A DNA stretch of 64,000 nt from Lineus longissimus (Eukaryota > Nemertea > Pilidiophora > Heteronemertea > Lineidae). The notes below the pieces were generated by a model. The model was not told the origin of the DNA, did no database searches, and saw only the letters and a list, made by a program, of their open reading frames with translations. The stretch's first letter is position 1, and each line of letters begins with the position of its first letter. The stretch covers positions 1,118,001-1,182,000 of the forward strand of contig NC_088319.1 in NCBI RefSeq assembly GCF_910592395.1. The letters run 5' to 3'. This document shows positions 1 through 10,900 of the stretch, piece after piece. Position numbers and translations under genes: made by a program.

Positions 1-382
1 ATTTCTGTTGCAGTATAAAGGTATGCGACCCACAACAGTACTGACCATCATGCGCAACACTGGTTTCTTCAAGCATAGAGCTTATCGCAACAACAACCAC
101 GTGAGATAATTTAAAAGTGGGATTGTCCCGGTCTTCTGGTTGTGACTTTGTCCTCAAAGACCAATTTAGGATGGGACAAATGGCAATTGCAATCGGACAC
201 TACAGATCCTGGTTGGTTTTTATCACAACAACAAGGGTCGTGATTTACCTAGGCCTGGGCTTTTATTGAAGGAACAGAAAGGGAGGGATCAGATTCACAG
301 CCTACAAAAATGGGCAATGTCATTTTCACAGCCACAACAAAACCTACATGTATTTACTCTAACATTATATTTTTCCTTTCAG

Positions 383-1649
383 CGGACAGACAAATAAGAC
401 TGGTCTGCAACCAAGAAGTGACCCACGAAATAGGTAGGTAAGATATGGTCAGTTCAGCTTCAAGACAATGGTGTGCCTGGCTCACAAAACAACTCTGTAG
501 CAAGGTCAGACGGCTCCTGACTGGTTTTACAGAAATTGCAACCTTTTCTTTCCCTTTTTTCGGGGTTTAAAAGACTGGTCACTTTATTTCTCCTCTTGAT
601 ACACTAAACTATCTTTTTGCAAATCGAAAAGAGGCATGAAAATTAATTAGTTTACAGTTATTTTTGGATGTTTTCATTCTTTTGTTTTTATATTTTCAGA
701 CTTGGGTACCATCCTGATTGCTCCGATAGCAATGATAGCACTACTGATTATAATAGGTATCCTATTTTTCATCATCGAAGGGTAAGGCTTTTGAAACTTT
801 TCATCTCTTTTTATCAAAGACTCTAATGTTAATGTTCATTTGGCTGAGCAGTTAAACTGCTTTGGCGAAAGAAAAAGTACAACTTTGAGTGATTTTAAGG
901 ACAATTCCAATCCCTCCAGTAGAGCGGATCTAACTGCCCTAGTTAGAAAGCCTGAATCCATTACTAAACCGCATGTTTGTCCGACATTGCCTGTAATTCA
1001 GCGATGGGGAAATAGAGGGCAGCAGCTGCAGTGACGTCATCTTCGTGGAATGCTATTGGTTTACACTTGTGCATTTGGGGAGCCATCTGATGGCGTTCTG
1101 ATGAACTAACAGTTGAACTTAAATCTGCGTCCCTGGTGGTCAATAATGACTATTCAAACATAGATTTATGGTCATAGCAGTCTAAGGGTTAATTCAGAAC
1201 CAGTGGATCTAATTGGTTTACACTTTAACTGTGCACAAGATGGCACAATAATTTTAAGTTATTGTTTGCTCAGCAGAGACTGTCAATTGATATCCAAGAG
1301 AGGTACATCTATTGGGGAGCCATCTGATGGCGTTTTGATGAACTAAAAGTTGAACGTGAAACTATGTCCCTGGTGGTCAATAATGACTTTTCAAACATAG
1401 ATTTATGGTCATAGCAGTCTAAGGGTTAATTCAGAATCCGAAATTTCTTGATTATAATCCTGTTCGGATGTCGTTTATTTCAGAATTAAGAGATCTCGCA
1501 AGCAGAGGCTCCAGGTGGCAGAAGCTCACAAGAAGAGCACAGTCACAGACCTGGAGGCCGATTCAAGACCTGACCTGCTCAATTACGGCTCAACAGTTCT
1601 CGATGCAAAGAGTGATATTCCTCTCAAACAGAGCGAGGAGGAGGGAGTT
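383..1649 (+). CDS. 3' part of a single-pass membrane protein (exons 383-433, 701-781, 1484-1649)
   Basis: I do not recognise the family. Three exons with good splice sites join in one frame: 383-433 (acceptor ctttcag, donor gtaggt), 701-781 (acceptor atattttcag, donor gtaagg) and 1484 to a TGA at about 1647-1649 (acceptor tttatttcag). The middle exon codes a strongly hydrophobic helix (ILIAPIAMIALLIIIGILFF). It is followed by a basic stop-transfer stretch (IKRSRKQRLQ) and then a polar, acidic cytoplasmic tail of about 45 residues ending SEEEGVPN. This is the pattern of a type I membrane protein with its N terminus outside. The ectodomain exons are beyond the left edge. The gene converges on the perlecan gene to its right. 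Exon joins are inferred from phase and splice sites only. Confidence 0.6.
929..1039. repeat. dispersed repeat, copy 1 (second copy at 25451-25561)
   Basis: This 111-base segment, from tctaactgcc to gcagtgacgt, recurs almost base for base at 25451-25561 (one difference noticed: ttactaaacc versus ttacgaaacc). The near identity over 24 kb suggests a recently moved element. No inverted ends or coding sequence are visible. Here it lies in the intron between the second and third exons of the membrane-protein gene. Confidence 0.8.
1081..1437. repeat. direct repeat pair, about 120 bp each (1081-1199 and 1318-1437)
   Basis: A block from agccatctgatggcgtt to gggttaattcagaa occurs twice, about 237 bases apart, with scattered substitutions. 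It lies in the same intron as the 929-1039 repeat. The unit carries no recognisable coding sequence. Confidence 0.8.
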
Positions 1650-1791
1650 CCCAACTGATGAGGGCATCCACGACTGTTTCAGATGGCAACACCTTCAAGC
1701 CTCAATATGGGAGGAGAGGGGGTAGAGGGGGAGGGGGGGGGTAGAGGCATTTTGCCGGCCAGGGGTCATGAAACAACAAACGACATGTCAA

Positions 1792-1797
1792 AATAAA
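1792..1797 (+). promoter_or_regulatory. candidate polyadenylation signal AATAAA
   Basis: AATAAA lies about 145 bases after the stop codon of the plus-strand membrane-protein gene. The position fits a short 3' UTR, but the motif is common in this AT-rich DNA. Confidence 0.3.
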
Positions 1798-1799
1798 TG

Positions 1800-3190
1800 T
1801 TGAGAAACATGTTTTCTACACAGACTTGGGTTCCAGAGACTGCATCTTCTTGCTGGTTGTCCTGCTCGAACATTTCATGCGGATTGGTCTAGAAATGAAC
1901 CGTAAGGAGCCGAAAAGGTTCAAATTCACTGCACTACATTGATGTACATAAATGTATACAATGGATATTAAAAGGCGAAAATTTTGTTTTTGTCAGAAAG
2001 CAGGAATCAACAAAAACCTCTAAGTTGGTGTTTGAGGAAGTGAAAAACACAGACTTGTTTAGATAATCTACGTATTTATTGATGGATATTTCTATCTATT
2101 ATAGCGTGCTGGACAAAATATATAGATGAACTTTTTCAAAGTATCATAATTTCTAGTTACACCTGCATTCTAATGGTTTATTTACATACATGTAAATACC
2201 TAGGGCAGGGTGGAGAAGCATTTACTGGATCAGACATTTAAAAATTCCCATATTTTTTATTAACCTCTCATGAGAGGATTCCTGTAATCGAAATACTTCA
2301 TTTAAGTATTACAAATGATTGAGTCAAATCTCTCGGTCCATTTTGATGGTCACATTTGTATGGCTAAAACGTTTAGACTTGAGGCGGTAAATGCACATTT
2401 TTGAGTATTTCAAAAAGAAATTTGGGACACATGTACCTTTGAACATGAACACATGACAATTAACCTCAATAATGAAAAGGTCAGAGTATAAACCGTATCG
2501 AAATTGGTTAAGTTTTCTTTAGATGTTCCTCAATTTTGTGACACCGACCTACTAAAACCATAAAAGTAGGTCACATCAACGATGTTGCCATAGTCTTTTC
2601 AACAAGGATTTGTTGCTTGGTAAAAAATCTCTCAAATCTAACGACTCAAATTTATTGCTTAAAATTTGTTTGAGAACTTTGAACAAATTATGTGATCAGA
2701 GTACATGTAGCGTTTGTGAGGATAAAAGATTCTTGTACAGTAGTCTCCACAGATTTGTATAAAATTGTATAACTGTATATTTGCATATTACTGATTCAAT
2801 CAATATTGATATTTTTTTAACTTTATGAGTAAATTTTTATGTAAATTATTGTAAAAACTATAAAAGCCGCATTGATATATGATTATGTATAAAACAGATC
2901 AAGACAAATTACATCCATTGCATAGTTTGTGAATGCGTAGATATGTATGCTACTCAATAATTGGGTAAGTACCCCCCTCCACCCCCCCCCCGAAAGATCC
3001 CACCAATATAGATATCTGCACTTATAGTCCATGTAGACTTGCTTCTTCCCTGAAAACTACTCCTTGGATAACACTGGAAGTGACAAGGCCTGGTTCCACT
3101 AGGACATTTCTCCACTGCTGTAGTGCACAAACTACATTGAACACATGTTCAGTTAGCGAATTTAAATGACCTGTCGGCGAGGTTAGTCTT
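1800..3190. other. intergenic, AT-rich, no gene seen
   Basis: The space between the 3' ends of the two convergent genes is AT-rich, with scattered TACATGTA-like palindromes and a C-run at about 2970-2990. A segment at about 2530-2590 has two facing AGGTCA-like half sites. I see no ORF, RNA gene or long repeat. Confidence 0.6.
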
Positions 3191-3576
3191 TGATTCCCAA
3201 CAGCGGGAAAAGGCCATTGTGGAATAAGGCATCCCGTAGCCCCCCCCCCTCCCTCATTTGTTGTCGTTATGAATTAAGGGCTCATAGTGCACAGGACATA
3301 AGTGCAATTTTGAAGGAACTGATTTGGCGAAAAGAGCAGGTGGACAGTGCTGCCATCTATCATAGGACGCATGCATTAATAGTGTATTTGTGTCATCAGC
3401 CCTTCAAATACAATATAAGTGCAGTTCTTATGATTGATGGCAACACTCTGTACTGCTCTTGTCGGCAATTTAAAACAAATTGTACTCACGTCATGTGTGC
3501 TCCAAGCTCTTCAAATGCTGCAGGATATCACCACAATTCCCAGCAGATTCCTACTTTAGATTATCTGCTTTTGTAA
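3190..3576 (+). pseudogene. possible coding relic with a SWIM-like CxCxnCxH motif
   Basis: A 128-codon open frame includes a segment LYCSCRQFKTNCTHV, which fits the CxC...CxH pattern of SWIM zinc fingers found in some transposases and other DNA-associated proteins. The N-terminal part is not protein-like (SPPPSL from a C-run). No exon borders are evident and no further domain is seen. It may be a fragment of a mobile-element protein or a chance match. Confidence 0.25.
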
Positions 3577-3583
3577 AACATGA

Positions 3584-3892
3584 GGTCGGGTTTACATATG
3601 ATTCACAAAGTCACTTGTTACAGCTCACATATAAAATGTCACTTGTCACAGCTCACATATAAAATGTCACTTGTCATGAACACATTTGTTTATTCACTTT
3701 GCCTTGTAAACATGTCACAAGGTTGACCAGTGACAAAAAGAATCTAAATAAACATGTCACAAGGGTGAACAGTGACAACGAGAATCTAAATAGCCTGCTT
3801 TTTGAAATGACGCGTTTGTTTTTCTTGTCACAAATGACAGATAAAAATTGACAAGTCACAAGTGGAAAAGTGAACTCTATGTAAACCCAACC
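3584..3892. mobile_element. foldback element, about 309 bp
   Basis: The left end begins ggtcgggtttacatatg and the right end is its near inverted complement (catagagttcac/tatgtaaacccaacc). Inside are a 31-base unit repeated about three times (tcacttgt.acagctcacatataaaatg, 3605-3676) and a roughly 45-base unit repeated twice (3710-3800). The layout is that of a non-autonomous DNA transposon. The family is unknown. Confidence 0.55.
3689..3694 (-). promoter_or_regulatory. candidate polyadenylation signal of the perlecan gene
   Basis: TTTATT on the plus strand reads AATAAA on the minus strand, about 430 bases past the perlecan stop codon. It lies inside the foldback element at 3584-3892, so if used the element supplies the 3' end. 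Other AATAAA motifs lie further left. Confidence 0.25.
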
Positions 3893-4125
3893 ATTAGGGA
3901 AACATCAAGGTAGCTGTAAAGCATTGGTCTATATTGACATTTGTAGCATAATACAAGGCACTTTATACTGGCACAACTTATTGTCAATTCTGGCAGACAG
4001 TTTCATTTGGTCAGTCCTATCCATCTAAACCAGGGCAACTTTTTCACCACGAACTTTGAGAAAGTTTTCGGTGACTTTGGAAAGTTTTAAAATTTGCGAT
4101 GGTCTCTCAACACCTTGGCCAAAAT

Positions 4126-4914
4126 TTAGTGACATGGCTGGATATTATATCCAGTGACAGCTGTTCTTTGCACGTTTAGTACACTCCCCTCCATGAATTT
4201 GATGTCCTTTATGCAGCCATGGAAACCGTTTCTATAGCGACCTGCAGTCATGAACTTGAAATCTGGTACGCCACCCATGTAGATGTTGCCCTTCGTGTTC
4301 AACATCTGGAGAATTCCCGCCGAATCACCAGACTCATCAACCTCCGTATCCACGCTAAGCTTCCCATGCTTCCCAGTCCTGGAACAAGAAAACCCCAATA
4401 AAGTGATCTTATCCTGCCTTGAACATTGTGGGCCGAGTCTCCTGCTGTGGACTTCAGTGGCTTCGACACTTGGCCAACAGTCCTGAGGTGACCCGCGACT
4501 GGCATGAGACTCTCAAGAGTTCTCTTTGCTTTATATGCCTTACTTTCTCAGTGGCTACCAGTCTTAGTGGCTGCCACCAGATTGATCTATATCAAAACAC
4601 TTACCTCTCAGCTTTGACCTTATGAAACCTCCCATCGCTAAACTTCAACCTCGTCACAATACTAGCAATACCGCTGCCGAGCTCGTAGCTAAACTCGACG
4701 TGGCCGTCCCTCAGGGCAATAGCAAGGTAGTCGCTACCTTGACCCGAGGTTAGAGGATCCTGTCCATGCCAGAAGATGAGACCTTCTGTTTTGTTCGTTG
4801 CGAAGGACAGTTCGATGACTTCCTTTAGCTGGCTGCTGCGGTGCGGCAGGAAGGTGGTCGGGAATTCCATAAAGCCGTCGCCCTGAAGATACACCGCACG
4901 ATGGACTACGACAG
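4126..4914 (-). CDS. HSPG2: perlecan exons: LG domain 3 and C terminus (4605-4914 and 4126-4378)
   Basis: The first exon has [43 protein letters not shown] and GRFHKVKAE. The second has [28 protein letters not shown] and the C terminus GYNIQPCH followed by TAA at 4126-4128. A free-looking cysteine three residues from the end pairs with GCIKD in LG domains. [10 protein letters not shown] has an acidic Ser-Gly context that could accept a glycosaminoglycan; that is inference. Confidence 0.94.
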
Positions 4915-7900
4915 CTGAAATTAAACAGACAAGGACTCAATGAAAAACAATGGGAGACGGGCTCACTGGTGTGAAGGGGTTGATGAATGGTCGTAAGAGA
5001 GGGACGAGGCATGGGGGATAGAACTGACTGTGAACAACTTGGGCCTGCGTCCTGAGGCACGGTTCATCCAAAGGATAATTGCCACTGTTGACAGCAGCAA
5101 AGATCACTCATTGGCAGTGTGGTTTAGACGCAAAGCTATGCACTTTAAAGGGACAACTGGGCCTTGATATTTATCTGACCAGGAGGATAGTCTCCTCGCA
5201 TGCCACCATGCACCGCCACTGGTAGAATCACACTTATGCTGATCTACGATAGTGACATTTGTCAGTGCTGCGAGGCAGTTTTGGGCAGGCCAATGTCAAG
5301 GCCAGTTGTTCATTGTAGTCCAAGGCTTTTTCCTGTTTGGAGAAGTAACAGTCCTGCTGGAAGCAGTTCGCGTTTGAAAAACCAACATCTCGAGATGCCC
5401 TTGTTGTCCCTTTAAATGAATGGTACCATCAAAGTTTGCGACCTGATCGCTGTTCGTGTCCAGTGCCATAATTTAATGATTTAGATCCTACCTTCTTGGC
5501 AGTTACGTCCCATGAATCCGAGCCGACAGCGACACTTGTAACCGGTCGCACCAAGGGCCTGGCATTCTCCGCCATTCTTGCACGGACTGTGTGTGATGCA
5601 GACGTTAATCTCGATCTCACAATGTCGACCTAAAACACGACACAAGAAATATCAGACAAGTGCCGTCATTTTCTTCACCGTAGGGTTTTGGAAGTAGACA
5701 ATACCCCTTGCCCGCACCCAGTATAGAATGGGCGGATCCCTACTTGGTTTCGGGAAAGTTTCATTGCAAAGTAGCTGGTACTACCCTACCTGGGAACGAG
5801 GTCTCCATTGAAGCGAGTGTAGTGCTACCATCTCATTTTTCAGGGTTAAGGAACAAACAAGCTCGTGACAAGTAAACTTCGACATGTGACAATCAGAATC
5901 CAACACAACAAAATTTCGATTTGAAACAAGGAATTTTTCATTTTTTTTTTAAATTCTTGTTTTCTATTTGTGCGAATCTCACCTGTATGGGTCGCCGGAC
6001 ACTGACAGGTGTAACCAATTTCATCATCCGCTTGACAAGCACCGCCATTGGAACATGGCCGCCGACTGCATGGTAGGTTATCGCCACAGTCGAGGATGTT
6101 GGCGCTTCCGATGGCCGATGCGATCAACACCAAAGACTTTTTATTGATAGTGATCTGAAAAAAAGAAATGTTTTTCACACTTAAGGTCAGCTTCGTTCAT
6201 TGATATCGATAACATGTAGCCCTCTGGGAAGTAGGCCTAAACATGGCTGTAAGGCACCAGAGTGACGGAACTTGGTTAGTAGAGAGTCTTTAAATCCATA
6301 CACACAAAACCTTGCTGCGATGAGCAATGGAAAGATTGCCTGTCTGTGGCTATATTGGTCATCACTAGGTTAACGTCAATGAATGTAGGTTGCAGTGATT
6401 ACCAATTCACCACAGGTATCTGCGATGACCCAACAATTAACCAAAGAGAGAGTCGCCGGAACCCCAAAAGGCGCCCAACCCAGAACCCCAAAAGGCGCCC
6501 AACCCAGAACCCCAAAAGACGCCCAACCCAGAACCCCAAAAGACGCTCAACCCAGAACCCAAAAAGACACTCAACCTAGAACCCCAAAAGGCACCCAACC
6601 CAGAACCCAAAAGGCGCCCAACCTAGAACCCCAAAAGGCACCCAACCCAGAACCCCAAAAGGTGCCCAACCTAGAACCCCAAAAGGCACCCAACCCAGCA
6701 CCCCAAAAGGCGCCCAACCCAGAACCCCAAAAGGCGCCCAACCCAGAACCCCAAAAGGCACCCAACCCAGAACCCCAAAAGGCGCCCAACCCAGAACCCC
6801 AAAAGGCGCCCAACCCAGAACCCCAAAAGGCGCCCAACCCAGAACCCCAAAAGGCACCCAACCCAGAACCCCAAAAGACACTCAACCTAGAACCCCAAAA
6901 GGCACCCAACCCAGAACCCAAAAGGTGCCCAACCTAGAACCCCAAAAGGCACCCAACCCAGCACCCCAAAAGGCACCCAACCCAGAACCCCAAAAGGCAC
7001 CCAACCCAGAACCCCAAAAGGCACCCAACCCAGAACCCCAAAAGGCGCCCAACCCAGAACCCCAAAAGGCACCTAAACCAGAACCCCAAAAGGCACCCAA
7101 CCCAGAACCCCAAAAGGCGCCCAACCCAGAACCCCAAAAGTCACCCAACCCAGAACCCAAAAAGGCGCCCAACCCAATACCCAAAAAGGCGCCCAACCCA
7201 TAACCTCAGACACTTCTACCTCGGTTCTTTCTTACATTTGAGCTCCCCCTCGCAGTGTCATATGACAAGCGTTGGCGACATTGAGGTATCAATTCCTTTA
7301 ACAAGTGCTCACAATAGATAACAAAGAGATACACCTCGGTATAAACCAGCGGTAGCGCAGTGGAAGGGAGTCGGCCTCATGACCAAGAGGTTGTGGGTTC
7401 GACTCCCAGCCGAGTCATTGCTGGTTTCCCTACTGGTCAAGTTCAAGGGAGCGCCTTCTGGCTGCTCCTTGCATCCAGCCTTGAAATCCCCGACTGATTG
7501 CTGTGGGGACCAGGGTAATACATGTAGCATGGTATCCCAAAAGCGCATTGAATAGGGGAACATGGAAAAGCTCTCTACAGGGTGGCCCAGAAAACATTTT
7601 CCTTGCACAATAGAACTCTATTGTGCATCTATTGTGTCAGGGAAAAGTTTTCTGGACCACCCTGTATAGAACTCCGTATCATCATTATCATTACCCTCGT
7701 GACGCAGCCAACGAAGCCGACATCGACACCGACGCCAGCACTGATGACCTCGCCCTGGTCCACGCCTCCAAGATACAGCTGCCGCTTCATGTTGAGACCG
7801 AGAGTATTGCCGGGAGAAGAGCCTGAAACATCACAAAACATTTTCATAAACATCATATTTTCAAATTTCGCAAAACCAACAAAATTTCTTTACAACGTAC

Positions 7901-10900
7901 CATCCAATATGGGTTGCAATATTTAGGCTTTGAAAACACTCTAAGATCACTTCTATAAGACCACTCAAATGATAGGCCCAATGTACATGGACCAGATGTA
8001 GTATATAGTTTTGGTGTCACTGAATATTTTGTAAACGTACATTGGCGGCTTCTCTAAATATGTTATATAGCTTTGGAGTAAGCAAATGACTGGTCATATA
8101 GAGGAGATTTTAGAGTATTGATTGCGCTCATCATAAAATATTGTGAATGGATACATGTAGTTTACAAATACAAAACAGAGAACAAATGTAACTTCCAACA
8201 CAATTCAGCTTCAAGGCCTTTACATTTATACGCGCTGATGCAACACAGAAAACAGGTTGAGACTGACGATTGATCACAATTTTACACTGAAATGTGAACC
8301 GAGTTTTTACAACAAACTTACACCATGCACTGTAAGGTTGATAGAATTTCAGAATGCAAATTGACATTCAAATGCAGGCATACTACTAAAGGGCACGTGC
8401 AGTGTGCACCAGGGCACCAGGGCACCAGGGTACCAGGGTACCAGGGCACCAGGGTACCAGGGCACCAGGGTACCAGGGCACCAGGGCACCAGGGCACCAG
8501 TAGGAACATGCGCGGTGACAATGTTGTCCAACACAAAAGGTCCCATCAGCAAACAAGTTAGATGCAAACATAAGCAATAACAGCACAGAATACAATAAGA
8601 ATATGCAACAACAGCACATAACAGCACATAACAGCAAAATGAATAGACAATAACAGCACAGACCAGCAATATGTCTACAACAGTTCTCAAAGAGCAAATG
8701 TGACCCGTCACAGCAAAACTAGGCCCATGTCGCACAGAAGATGAGCCTAAATGACACCAGGAGATAATGGAAGAAATTGATGTGCTCATATTTTACAAAA
8801 GGCAGACAGTAGAGAAATGAACAAACAGTCTGTCTCATCAACCTGCCAAGCTCAGAGCGACATGAGTCTGGTTTTGCTGTGACGGGTCACAAATATACTA
8901 GCAGCATCGCAAGCATACACATGCACTTATTACTGGTGCTGTTCAGCTGAAGTTAGAGCTACTTGGCTATTAGAGGGCGCTGTCAAAGAGATCTCAGTAT
9001 TATTCATCACGGTCCGAAAGCATGCACAGAATAACAGATGCAACAATCAGGAGCCGTTTAGATTTCAGTCGCTTCCTCAGATATGAGGTTGGTCTTCAGG
9101 CTTGAAGATCTTCCTTAGAAGAGCATTATATGCACAAAGCATTGCCTACTGTGTTAGCCAAAATAGTACAGAGCAACGCCATGGAAAAAACCCTTCTACC
9201 AGAAAAGGCACAGCTAAGCCTCATCAAACTTACATGTGAAATTACGCGAGAACTGATTTAACAAGCAAGTATAACCTATAAGTAATAACAAAATAAAACT
9301 CTTTAAGACAACTTTCTGATCTAATAATTTATCAGTTACAGCGACCAATCATCATTTGGGACTTTCGTTTAAGCAAACGGCGGCTGTTTTCAGATCACAT
9401 TTTGAATGTTCAGAGTCTTTGACGGCGTGTTGCTATGACCACCTCTCAGGTAGGCCTACTTGTGATCAAGACGGGTTGTTTGCAGGAGACTGTCAAGCAT
9501 TTACCAGTTACCCAGCAATGGGGTTGTGATCACGATCCCCAGTCACTGTGATTTAAATCCCTTGTTTGTGGAGACCTTTAATTGGAAATGTTTTTGATTG
9601 AAATAAGAATACAAGTAGTTGTGTCGTTTCCACATACAATCACGGATTGACCATAGGCACCTCCATTTTGGCTGGAACTTGAAATCCTATTGCAATCAGA
9701 ACTCCTTCAAAATGAAGTGGATGCCAATTTCAAGGGCAGGAGTCGGTTCTCTGTTTTCCAGATAACAGACTCCTGATGTTTTAAATGGGCGTTCACTTCA
9801 TTGTGAATGACTTCTAATTGCATTAGGAGTTCAAGTTTGAGCCAAAATGGGGGTAGGCCTACCCATCATCACCCTCAAACAAGTAAAACAGACATGGGGG
9901 GCAAGCTATTGTTATCATGCAACTAAAGGTGAGGCACCATTGGAGTCAGGCAAACCCACAAGGTGCAATGAATGTAATCTATGTGAAATCTACATGCATA
10001 ATTCATTAGGATGAATGCAGGAGCAAAAACAAGCAGTTACATGAGCTCAACCACAATGACACTACATGACAGGACAGACAACACCAACTAAAACAGTGCA
10101 CATAACGTAATATTGCCATAGAAAATACTTTGTAGAAGGTTCATTGTATTTAGCCGATCTTGGTTGCAGTTTCACATTGGCCCATTGTACGTAATATACC
10201 CATTGTACAGGTACCCTTCTACCGCTTATAGCGTTGACACAGCATATTTGCAACAGACTGCTCTTAGAGTACATTTAAAATCATTGAGCAAAACAGTCCA
10301 GTTGTACGGGCCCTTTGCCAGATATGCTGGTACCACCTAGGTCGGACCAACAAACCATCTTTACAATAGATCTTCACGGTTGAAGACGCCAGATAATGGC
10401 TCGAGAGGCATTGCCTGGTGTCATAGACCATAAAACCAATTATAAAGGTAGTTAATTTTGCCGTCCCTAGGTGGTACAGGCATATCTGGAAAAGGGCCTA
10501 TTCTAACCTCAGTCATTACTGAATTGGTGTGCAGGAAAACCTCACACAGAAGAACTGTTAGCTAGGGAGTTCTCTGAGGGGGGGGGGGCATGACACCACT
10601 TTTCCCAAAAACTTACATGAAGTTTTTCACTGACATCTGGGGGCGGGGGGTATTTGCCCCCAGCCCCCAAGTAAATACAGCCCTGTCTTGAGATGCACAT
10701 GACTTACCAAGTAACGATGTAGGGATAAAATGATTTGGTTTAAAGCTGAACTGTCATCTGATACACCCAAACCCACCTCTGCAATTTCCCCTCCCCAACA
10801 GTCCACACAAACAATACTGTGCTCTAGCATAACTGGATTTAACTTCAAATTCGCTTTAGCCGTAACATAACCCTGCAGGAATCACTGGGTGTATGGGTAT

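Noticed and set aside
14-100. Integrin alpha tail suggested by NTGFFKHR
   Set aside because: The GFFKR-like motif is not preceded by a hydrophobic membrane segment, and the exon is out of phase with the clear transmembrane exon.
6395-7203. Proline-rich protein of 180 codons (QKAPNPEP repeats) and glycine-rich frames on the other strand
   Set aside because: A stop-free 24-bp tandem repeat opens several frames at once. It lies inside a perlecan intron, with no splice sites or conserved start.
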